A stretch of DNA of 64,000 bases from Undaria pinnatifida (taxonomy: Eukaryota; Sar; Phaeophyceae; Laminariales; Alariaceae): contig JABAKD010000023.1 of assembly GCA_012845835.1 (NCBI GenBank), forward strand, positions 15,806,702-15,870,701, read 5' to 3'. The translations under genes were made by a program, and so were the position numbers. This document shows positions 55,824-64,000 of the stretch, in pieces; positions within the stretch are counted from its first letter, which is position 1; each line of letters opens with the position of its first letter. Under the pieces are notes generated by a model that saw nothing but the letters and a program-made list of their open reading frames with translations, searched no databases and was not told the DNA's origin.

Positions 55824-57700
55824 ATCAGATCCGGCAGATATGCGCGGCATACCCACCGAAGCCAACAAACGGTTCACGAAAAACCGCCCCGGACGCACAA
55901 CAAAGGAGACATGTATAAGGAAGCCAACGAGCTGCGACACCTGCTTCGCTGAAGCAGTTGTACGAGGCGAGGGCCACTCCGCAAGGAGATTTGCAGCTTG
56001 AGGCGCTTATGGGACGGCAACGTAACCGTAAGCGCCTCCGCGCCAATGATCCAACCCAGCGCCTCCAGTTGCGTGTCCCAGTCAGTGATTTTTCTGGTGG
56101 ACAGGAGGGGCGGATCAGAGACACCACGTTCGCCCAACAAGCGAAAATGGTCCGATGCCAGCGACTGGACAGCGCGCAAACAACGGCGACCGTCCGGCCA
56201 CCATTGCAACTCGACGACAATGCCATCGTCTACGTAATACCTCACAAAGAAGTAGTTCCCGGCGTTGCCACCAGAGCCAGAAACAGGCCCACAATCACCC
56301 GGGATAGAGACAACTGGAACCCCCCGCGGCGGGAAATTCCGACGTGCGCGACGGCAGCAACCCCTTTTTTGGGAAACATCTGCGCCTTGAAAACCGAAAT
56401 CAGATCCGGCAGATATGCGCGGCATACCCACCGAAGCCAAAAAACGGTTCACGAAAAACCGCCCCGGACGCACAACAAAGGAGACATGTATAAGGAAGCC
56501 AACGAGCTGCGACACCTGCCTCGCTGAAGCAGATGTACGAGACGAGGGCCATTCCGCAAGGAGATTTTTGCAGCTTGAGGCGCTTATGGGACGGCAACGT
56601 AACCGTAAGCACCTCCGTGTCAATGATCCAACCCAACACCTCCAGTTGCGTGTCCCAGTCAGTGATTTTTCTAGCGGACAGGAGATCAGATCAGAGATAC
56701 CACGTTCGCCCAACAAGCGAAAATGGTCCGATGCCAGCGACTGGACAGCGCGCAAACAACGGCGACCGTCCGGCCACCATTGCAACTCGACGACAATGCC
56801 ATCGTCTACGTAATACCTCACAAAAAAGTAGTTCCCGGCGTTGCCACCAGAGCAGAAACAGGCCCACAATCACCCGGGATAGAGACAACTGGAACCCCCC
56901 GCAGCGGGGAAATTCCGACGTGCGCGACGGCAGCAGCCCCTTTTTGGGAAACATCTGCGCCTTGAAAACCGAAATCAGATCCGGCAGATATGCGCGGCAT
57001 ACCCACCGAAGCCAACAAACGGTTCACGAAAAACCGCCCCGGACGCACAGCAAAGGAGACATGTATAAGGAAGCCAACGAGCTGCGACACCTGCCTCGCT
57101 GAAGCAGATGTACGAGACGAGGGCCACTCCGCAAGGAGATTTTTGCAGCTTGAGGCGCTTATGGGACGGCAACGTAACCGTAAGCACCTCCGTGTCAATG
57201 ATCCAACCCAACACCTCCAGTTGCGTGTCCCAGTCAGTGATTTTTCTGGCGGACAGGAGATCAGATCAGAGACACCACGTTCGCCCAACAAGCGAAAATG
57301 TTCAATGCCAGCGACTGGACAGCGCGCAAACAACGGCGACCGTCCGGCCACCATTGCAACTCGACGACAATGCCATCGTCTACGTAATACCTCACAAAGA
57401 AGTAGTTCCCGGCGTTGCCACCAGAGCCAGAAACAGGCCCACAATCACCCGGGATAGAGACAACTGGAACCCCCCGCGGCGGGGAAATTCCGACGTGCGC
57501 GACGGCAGCAGCCCCTTTTTTTTTTGGGAAACATCTGCGCCTTGAAAACCGAAATCAGATCCGGCAGATATGCGCGGCATACCCACCGAAGCCAACAAAC
57601 GGTTCACGAAAAACCGCCCCGGACGCACAACAAAGGAGACATGTATAAGGAAGCCAACGAGCTGCGACACCTGCCTCGCTGAAGCAGTTGTACGAGACGA
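55824..57700 (-). pseudogene. Reverse transcriptase palm/thumb segment in three tandem copies
   Basis: Units start at atcagatccggcagatatgc at 55824, 56399, 56974 and 57554 (partial), giving periods of 575, 575 and 580 bp. The extra bases in the third unit lie in a T run. Each full unit encodes on the minus strand YYVDDGIVVELQWWPDGRRC (YVDD boxes near 56230, 56805, 57380), SLASDHFRLLGERGVSD, LEALGWII-like sequence, and VGFLIHVSFVVRPGRFFVNR. Since 575 is not divisible by three, successive copies shift frame. N-terminal RT fingers are not seen. Confidence 0.85.
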
Positions 57701-58616
57701 GGGCGCTGACACCGTCTCAAGAGGGGGGAGTTTACCGAGGCGAGATGACCGAGGCTCGCGGAGCCTTGCTCGGCCATCGCCTGCATCACAACCGCCCGAG
57801 CTTCCAACCAAGGGTCGACCGCAATGAATCGCAAGGCACCCGAACGTACGCCATCAAACGCCCCTTGTACACGCAGCAAGTCAGCCGGCAACTCACTCAC
57901 ACGCACACAAGAAACCGTACCTTTCTCGCCGAAGGGGACCGAGCCCGGAGCCACCGCCACGCGAGCACGCCCCACACCCCTATCGCCAACCAAAGCTACC
58001 AACGCACGCCCACGCAGCCCCCCTCCTACACCTTGGGTGGCCGGCCGGGCACCCGCTCCCCCGCTGGCCCCCGGCGCCGTCACCGCTCTACCAACGGCAA
58101 GCTCAGCAGCCGCCCCCCCAGGTGTTGGCCCAACCGACAGGAAGGGACCGTGTCCTCATCCAGAACCAGCGCCGCCACTACCACCCCCGGACCCACCGCG
58201 GGGCTCCGAGCGCAGCACCGCCCGCGACCCACCAGCCGGCGCCGCCGAGCTGCCACTGTCGCGAAGAGCATCAGGCGAAGTGGCGTCGGCCAGGGGAGCC
58301 GAATGCAAGAATTTGCAGTTGGAGACGAAGATCGTCGTTTACCATCTTGCTCATGACAGCCCGCGCCGCGGAGCCAGAGAGCAGGATAATATTGCCGGTT
58401 GCTTGGTTTTGCTTGGGTGTGCCGGCGTAGGTCGGCAGACGCTGTCGTGAAGGCGGCATCGATCGTTGCCACCCTCTCCCGGCAATGGCGGTCGCCGTCG
58501 CTGTCGAGGGAAAACCCACCAGACAGGACCGCCACAAGAGCCTGGCGCAAGAAATCGAGGCGGTCAGCGACCATCAGCAGGTGTTCGACCATCCCTTCCG
58601 CGCGCGGCCCGTACGC
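57700..58616 (-). pseudogene. Region between ORF1 and RT of the tyrosine-recombinase element
   Basis: Frames 58083-57604 (GVSGGAGARP..., ELPADLLRVQGAFDGVRS) and 58778-58080 (MVEHLLMVADRLDFLRQALV) read as continuing ORF1 with Ala/Gly/Arg-rich and helical segments. No domain is named. A frameshift separates them. Confidence 0.45.
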
Positions 58617-59356
58617 ACGAACGTCAAAGTCACTGATCGCGCGGAGCTGGGTAGCCACTGACGTCGTGACGTTGACGTCCTCGCCTACGAAGGACTGGAT
58701 ATCCGCTGCCGAGTCGCCAATGTTGGGAAGTATGCGCCCGCGGAGCACCCAATGTTTTCTGGACGCCATCTTTTCCATAGCGCAGTGTCGTCAGTTAACT
58801 GCGACCTTTGGACGTGGCGCTCTCTCGCGTCCCCACTGTCCCGCGGGGCCGGCTGCTGATCGGCAAAGTTGTCTATGAACTGCTGGAGCATGGCCTCGAC
58901 GTGCTCGGTTTTAGACGCGCCACCAGCCACCGCATCCTGCAGGGTTTTAAAGGAGGCCAGCAGTTGATCCATCGTCGACTTGAGGCGGAACACATCTCCG
59001 TCTATCCGAGCAAACTCGCCAGACACCTGCCCTTGCCAGCGCAGAACTTCAGCCTATATTACCCCCGCAGCCTCGGACACAGCGGGACTGGGGCTGAGCA
59101 AAGATGGTGCCGCGGTGGCAGACGCAGCAGTAGCAGCAGCCGAAGCGGCTGCGGCACGGCGACCTTCGGACTCAGCTTGCACAGCAGCCAGAGCTTCGGC
59201 ACGGCGTTTGTCGACCCCAGCTTGCACAGCGTCGACAGCAGCATGAGCCTCGACTCGAGCAGCAGCCGAGGCGGCCTGATTAGGACCGCGTACAGCAGCA
59301 GCCACGAGAGCTTCAGCCTCCGGTGACTTGCACTCCTCCATCGTCGGGGAGTGCAC
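58617..59356 (-). pseudogene. ORF1 of tyrosine-recombinase retrotransposon
   Basis: Starts MHSPTMEECKSPEAEALVAA at 59356 and is identical in protein to 49584-49886 through GVI and the shared stop. It resumes with VSGEFARIDGDVFRLKSTMD. One A is missing from the aaaaag run near 58780 relative to the plus-strand copy, shifting the frame at DTALWK. It is Ala-rich and probably helical. Its place suggests a Gag-like role. Confidence 0.65.
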
Positions 59357-59380
59357 GAACTTAAACTAGCCTTAAACTAG

Positions 59381-59569
59381 AACTTAAACTAGTCTGTATC
59401 ACACCTTGGACCTGTAAGCTCTGACTCTGCTCCCCTACGCGCTCCGCGTGCAGGTCGTCGCCTACACAGCTGGGCCAGGTGTGCCCAATGCTATCGCTCA
59501 TACGACTATGAATTACCGCATTGATCTGATTGGTCAAACTTCTTACGTACGTACAAAACCCATATTTTC
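59381..59569 (-). repeat. A1 repeat (5' end of the tyrosine-recombinase element)
   Basis: 189 bp, matching A2, A3 and, inverted, 49370-49559. It ends at ttttc 59569, beyond which the sequence is unrelated. Confidence 0.88.
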
Positions 59570-60182
59570 CAGGGTACTCCTCGGGAATTTTCCCGTCACG
59601 GTTTTCCCGTCGTAATAGGCGGATACGGGACGGTAGCGGAATACCGTCAAAATTCGCGATACCGTATACCGCCAAAGTCGGTACCGTCAAAAAACGAGAA
59701 TCCGCTTCCCGTTTAAAAAGTACCGTATTTTTCAAAACCGCCAAAAAAATACCGTCATGATGCAGTACCGTCAAAAAAGTACCGCCATGTGCCAATACCG
59801 TCAAAAGAGTTCCGGCAAGACAAGTATGTCTGTGAACTGCCGGTAGTCCAGTAGGTGGCGGGCACGACGGGGAGTTTTTGAACTGAAGTTCGATCCTCAC
59901 TGATGTCTTCTTTTTTTTTTCATAACTTCGAGTAATTTTTTTTTTTTGTTGTAGGATTTTTGGTTCAGTTGGTTGCGTTTCGGAAGAACCAGAACCTCCT
60001 CTGCAGCGAATTTCACCTGATCACATGTATCGTATGTTCGGTACCGGGTATAGGCGATACCGTCATTTTTCAGTACCGTGCAAAAGGTACCGTCAAAAAA
60101 CGAGAAACCGTTTCCCGTTTTAAAAGTACCGTCATTTTCAGAACCGTACAAAAAAACCCGTCATAATTCGCCGTACCGTATA
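59570..60182. mobile_element. hAT-like element fragment with TACCGTC subterminal repeats
   Basis: Begins CAGGGTACTCCTCGGGAATT at the border of A1. From 59640 to 59820 and 60045 to 60180 it consists of taccgtcaaaa(aa) repeats and cgagaa(t/a)ccg(c/t)ttcccgttt blocks present in both halves. The right end is lost at the LTR at 60183. The short-motif subterminal arrays and CAGGG start parallel the GACCCG element. The hAT assignment is inferred. Confidence 0.45.
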
Positions 60183-60451
60183 TGTTAAGATACGGCCTCG
60201 AAAGGCCTGTAGGTATCCGAATTTGAGATCATTTGGATGGGTTTCGTATGATTAGGTTGGCGGTTTATATTCGGGGAAGTTAGGAATTAGATCGGAGGCA
60301 CGCGCCTCCGATCTCAGAAGCTATCCCGGGCTCTGGTGGAAACGAATAAAGCTACATCTCTACGAAGGAACGAAAGTGAGTACTCTCCGAGGATCTACCC
60401 AATTGGCAGACCTGCAGGGGGCACTCTGTGTCCCCACCTATTAATTTAACA
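60183..60451 (+). repeat. LTR of unassigned retroelement L, copy 2
   Basis: 269 bp, matching 50733-51002 in the same orientation, with the same hairpin and AATAAAG. It is followed by agTGGCGTCGTCGA, so it too looks like a 5' LTR with primer-binding site rather than the partner 3' LTR of copy 1. Confidence 0.75.
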
Positions 60452-61200
60452 AGTGGCGTCGTCGAGCTTGATGTGCTATTGTGGCAGCGTTCTTCCGGTT
60501 TCTCCGATTTTTTTTTCGTAGCGATTTTGCTTTTGCTTTCCATCGAGCCCACAACCCCTGTTCCTTCTCGGGTGGCTTCTCAATGGAGGGAGCGCCCTTC
60601 CTCCTACAACGGCGACCACAACAGCAGTGAGATGGCAGGGGCCCCTCCTGTTGGTCGCCGCGCACGTACCACACGGACGACACCTTCCAAGTACGTGCGG
60701 ACGACACTGCTCTGCGGAGCACATTCCTCGTCTCGAATTTTGGTCCCTCCTGTTGGTTGCTGGGCACGCACCACACAGAGGACACTTTCCGAGTACGGGC
60801 GGACGACACTGCTCTTCGGAGCACACCCCTCGTCCCGGCCTTTGGCCGCATCAGTTCACCGCCAGCTGGTCATAGACCACTCAGCAGTGGAACTGCCCGA
60901 GCCCCACCCATCAGACTTGTTTGCTCCGCGCTCTGCCAGCATGTTGCACAGCACATCCGCGAGTTGCCAGCACAAGCCCCAAGATCGGCCATCGACTCGT
61001 ACTTTTTTTTTCGCGCTTTGGGGCTCGGAGGCATATGCACGACATGCCACGGACAAGCATACTGGGACCAACCCTTCGAATGACATTCGAAGGGGACTTC
61101 GCTCGCTGAGAGAGCCCATCGCCCAGCACATCCTTGCTGTCGGTGCCAGACCGTCCTTCGCGGGACCCCCTTGGACTACGGGCACCGTGCTCTAGGAGCT
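60452..61200 (+). other. Open frame with 34-residue tandem repeat, unassigned
   Basis: A frame of 255 codons starts within the LTR and runs to 61195. Residues about 72-140 are two copies of a 34-residue unit (PPVGRRARTTRTTPSKYVRT and PPVGCWARTTQRTLSEYGRT). It is Ser/Thr/Arg-rich, with no recognised domain. Its position just after an LTR and primer site could make it internal sequence of element L, but frames on the minus strand are equally open. Confidence 0.3.
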
Positions 61201-62390
61201 CATGTCGGGGCTCCTTCCTTTGTGATCTACCTGGGAAGAAACAGGCGGTGCTCGTGGAATGTTTGAGCTTTTTCGTTTGGCGAATTTTCCAGTACACGCG
61301 TTATCATATGGGTTTCAGTATGTACGTCGATCATTCTTGCGCGTCGAACAAGCAGCTGCCCTGGTGCCCCCTTTCTGCCGAAATTAGTACAAGCTACGAA
61401 TTTGGCACCTCGGACCCCTCTCCGATCTTTCTCGATCAACAGCGTTCCACTACTGCTGTCCGTCGCGTAGCTTCAACCACCATCATTTTTGCAGAGGTGC
61501 CAACTACAGTGCAGCACAATGGGCTCGCTGTCAATGCCTGCCATATACCGCCGGATTCTCTGCTGTAGAAGTCACTGTACAGCAGCCAAGCCGCCTACTT
61601 TGCTCCTGCTCATACACCACATAGCTCGACCCTTCACTGCCCCAGCGTCCACAGTTACAGCACCGCAGCTCTGACACCCCCCACTGCTGTGCGAGTGCTC
61701 CTTGCAAGTTCGATTCGAGAGGTTGTTTTTTTTCGTCCTGGCCCCTCCGTGACTAGAACTTGAACCTAGTGAACGCTGAAACTCTGTGCTGGCTTTTTTT
61801 TGGGCAAGACTACTGTTGGTGTGTGCGATGCCCTATATTCTCCCATTCATGGGTACGCGGGGAATACCACTTTCTGTGTATGCACAGCTGTGACCGTGCG
61901 GCACTCCGCACTGCTGTCAACGTAACTGTCCCTTTATCGGTGGGAGCGGGTACGGATTTTTTTTCAGCTGTACGGGCGTTAGGCCGTCTTCCTGCCCGTA
62001 CATGTGCTGCCCTTCACGATATTGCTAGGGTCTACGCTGGAATTTTTTTTTTTTTCTTCTTCTCTGCACATGTTCGGACAGCTACTGCCCGTTACAGAGC
62101 GCTTACTACACAGTTCGCGGAGATACTGCGCTTCACAGTTTTTACTAGTGCAGTGGAGAACAGCCCGTTTAATGCGGTACTTTTGGGGGCAAACAGCCTT
62201 TCTATTTGACTGTGGGCGTGCACATTTTTCTACAGCTGGTGTTGGTACTACACTACCCATCTTGGTGCGGTTGAAATTACCGTTACCTGTTAACACAGCA
62301 GTGATACTGCAGCAATCAGCACTACTGCAGGCGCGACCGTCCCCCTTTAGTGCGGTCGGGGGAAACTACTTCGTTGGGGGGGTTATACTG
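61201..62390. other. Unassigned stretch before the minisatellite
   Basis: Plus-strand frames at 61134-61568 and 61760-62209 lack recognisable domains. Several T runs (8 to 12) occur. Phrases such as actgctgt, tgcccgt and ggtgcg become frequent from 62150 on and may be diverged copies of the array unit. Confidence 0.35.
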
Positions 62391-64000
62391 CCCGTTTTTA
62401 TTTTTAATATACGGTTGGTGCGCGAACGCATACTGTCCTACCCCCCACTACACTACTGTGGGGGCAGATGCTGCCCATTTTTATACGGTTGGCTGCGCGA
62501 TCTTTCACTGTGTTCCCCCCCCTACACTACACCTAGGGTAAATGCTGCCCGTTTTGGTGCGATGAGTGTCTGCGTGTTGGGCGATCTTTCACTGTGCTTC
62601 CCCCCCTACACTACACCTAGGGTAAATGCTGCCCGTTTTGGTGCGATGAGTGTCAGCGTGTTGGGCGATCTTTCACTGTGCTTCCACCCCTACACTACAC
62701 CTAGGGTAAATGCTGCCCGTTTTGGTGCGATGAGTGTCAGCGTGTTGGGCGATCTTACACTGTGCTTCCACCCCTACACTACACCTAGGTTAAATGCTGC
62801 CCGTTTTGGTGCGATGAGTGTCAGCGTGTTGGGCGATCTTACACTGTGCTCCCCCCCCTACACTACACCTAGGGTAAATGCTGCCCGTTTTGGTGCGATG
62901 AGTGTCAGCGTGTTGGGCGATCTTTCACTGTGCTTCCCCGCCTACACTACACCTAGGGTAAATGCTGCCCGTTTTGGTGCGATGAGTGTCAGCGTGTTGG
63001 GCGATCTTACACTGTGCTCCCCCCCCTACACTACACCTAGGGTAAATGCTGCCCGTTTTGGTGCGATGAGTGTCAGCGTGTTGGGCGATCTTACACTGTG
63101 CTTCCACCCCTACACTACACCTAGGTTAAATGCTGCCCGTTTTGGTGCGATGAGTGTCAGCGTGTTGGGCGATCTTACACTGTGCTCCCCCCCCTACACT
63201 ACACCTAGGGTAAATGCTGCCCGTTTTGGTGCGATGAGTGTCAGCGTGTTGGGCGATCTTACACTGTGCTCCCCCCCCTACACTACACCTAGGGTAAATG
63301 CTGCCCGTTTTGGTGCGATGAGTGTCAGCGTGTTGGGCGATCTTTCACTGTGCTTCCACCCCTACACTACACCTAGGGTAAATGCTGCCTGTTTTGGTGC
63401 CGACGAGTGTCAGCGTGTTGGGTGATCTTACACTGTGCTCCCCCCCCTACACTACACCTAGGGTAAATGCTGCCCGTTTTGGTGCGATGAGTGTCAGCGT
63501 GTTGGGCGATCTTACACTGTGCTCCCCCCCCTACACTACACCTAGGGTAAATGCTGCCCGTTTTGGTGCGATGAGTGTCAGCGTGTTGGGCGATCTTACA
63601 CTGTGCTCCACCCCTACACTACACCTAGGTTAAATGCTGCCCGTTTTGGTGCGATGAGTGTCAGCGTGTTGGGCGATCTTACACTGTGCTTCCACCCCTA
63701 CACTACACCTAGGTTAAATGCTGCCCGTTTTGGTGCGACGAGTGTCAGCGTGTTGGGCGATCTTTCACTGTGCTCCCCCCCCTACACTACACCTAGGGTA
63801 AATGCTGCCCGTTTTGGTGCGATGAGTGTCAGCGTGTTGGGCGATCTTACACTGTGCTCCCCCCCCCTACACTACACCTAGGGTAAATGCTGCCCGTTTT
63901 GGTGCGATGAGTGTCAGCGTGTTGGGCGATCTTACACTGTGCTTCCACCCCTACACTACACCTAGGGTAAATGCTGCCCGTTTTGGTGCGATGAGTGTGA
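62391..64000 (+). repeat. 84-bp minisatellite array, at least 18 copies, open at window edge
   Basis: The unit ctacactacacctagggtaaa...gtgttgggcgatcttacactgtg repeats with an 84-bp period. I count 18 cctagg anchors from 62531 to 63961. Variation is mostly in the C run (ctccccccccta versus cttccacccccta), cctaggg/cctaggt, and tttcac/cttacac. A degenerate unit lies at 62405-62500. One plus frame is open (28 residues per unit), giving a 473-codon ORF at 62004-63425 that is almost certainly a by-product of the period being divisible by three. Confidence 0.92.

Larger units (their letters stand above)
51494..59569 (-). mobile_element. PAT/Ngaro-type tyrosine-recombinase retrotransposon with split direct repeats
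   Basis: Read on the minus strand the order is A1 (59569-59381), ORF1, RT (triplicated), RNase H, tyrosine recombinase, B1 (54469-54276), A2 (54275-54087), X, B2 (53547-53362), A3 (52393-52205), X, B3 (51666-51494). A repeats are 189 bp, and B repeats about 175-195 bp. A1 and A2 have the same orientation, and the arrangement A1-ORFs-B1-A2-B2 is the split-direct-repeat layout known for PAT and Ngaro elements, with one extra A-X-B unit. A TRIM element (52399-53361) separates B2 and A3. All coding parts are broken. Confidence 0.8.

Noticed and set aside
50733-60451. One 9.7-kb LTR retrotransposon between the two L-type LTRs
   Set aside because: Both LTRs are followed by the same primer-site-like sequence, no polypurine tract precedes the second, the flanks do not match, and the DNA between belongs to other elements.
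60428-61195. 255-codon ORF as host gene
   Set aside because: It starts inside an LTR, contains an internal 34-residue tandem repeat and competes with equally long minus-strand frames.
62004-63425. 473-codon ORF as a real repeat protein
   Set aside because: The open frame follows from an 84-bp period that lacks stops in one frame. C-run length changes break it at 63425, and the minus strand is open too.

Overview
This window is nuclear DNA of a eukaryote and is almost entirely transposable-element and repeat sequence. I see no intact, confidently functional host gene, no rRNA, no complete tRNA and no bacterial-style operon. Introns with GT-AG and GC-AG borders, LTR, tyrosine-recombinase, non-LTR and terminal-inverted-repeat elements, and balanced base composition fit a large repeat-rich algal or protist genome. 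A photosynthetic stramenopile such as a brown alga is my best guess, but this is inference only.

Layout. 1-14.3 kb: intergenic DNA with dispersed and tandem repeats, starting with the right end of a hAT-like element (1-235). 14.4-27.0 kb: a decayed Ty3/gypsy element (Gag-like, protease, RT, RNase H, integrase, chromodomain-like and Tudor-like tail) split inside its protease by a 4,674-bp Ty1/copia element with two 216-bp LTRs. 27-37.5 kb: repeat mosaic, including a 5'-truncated non-LTR retrotransposon at 33.2-33.7 kb and two minisatellite arrays. 37.5-42.0 kb: a foldback-type element in two copies and a 1.75-kb hAT-like element with 18-bp inverted ends and a degenerate 8-bp target duplication. 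43.8-49.2 kb: a spliced but broken gene encoding the C-terminal half of a 3'-5' exonuclease domain followed by a transposase-like region, flanked by short repeats rich in a TACCAGGTA palindrome.

49.3-59.6 kb: a tyrosine-recombinase (PAT/Ngaro-type) retrotransposon on the minus strand, with split direct repeats (A1-ORFs-B1-A2-X-B2-A3-X-B3). Its RT segment is present in three tandem copies. A near-identical 0.95-kb fragment of its 5' end lies inverted at 49.4-50.3 kb between 37-bp direct repeats. A 963-bp miniature LTR element (TRIM) sits within its terminal repeats. Two LTRs of another retroelement lie at 50.7-51.0 and 60.2-60.5 kb. 62.4-64.0 kb: an 84-bp minisatellite with an open frame, running off the window edge.

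The elements are nested (copia in gypsy, TRIM in the tyrosine-recombinase element, hAT-like in foldback), so the insertion order can be read. All recognisable reading frames carry stops, frameshifts or lost catalytic residues. The most unusual items are the exonuclease/transposase-like fossil gene, the split-direct-repeat retrotransposon with its triplicated RT, and the fragment bordered by 37-bp repeats.
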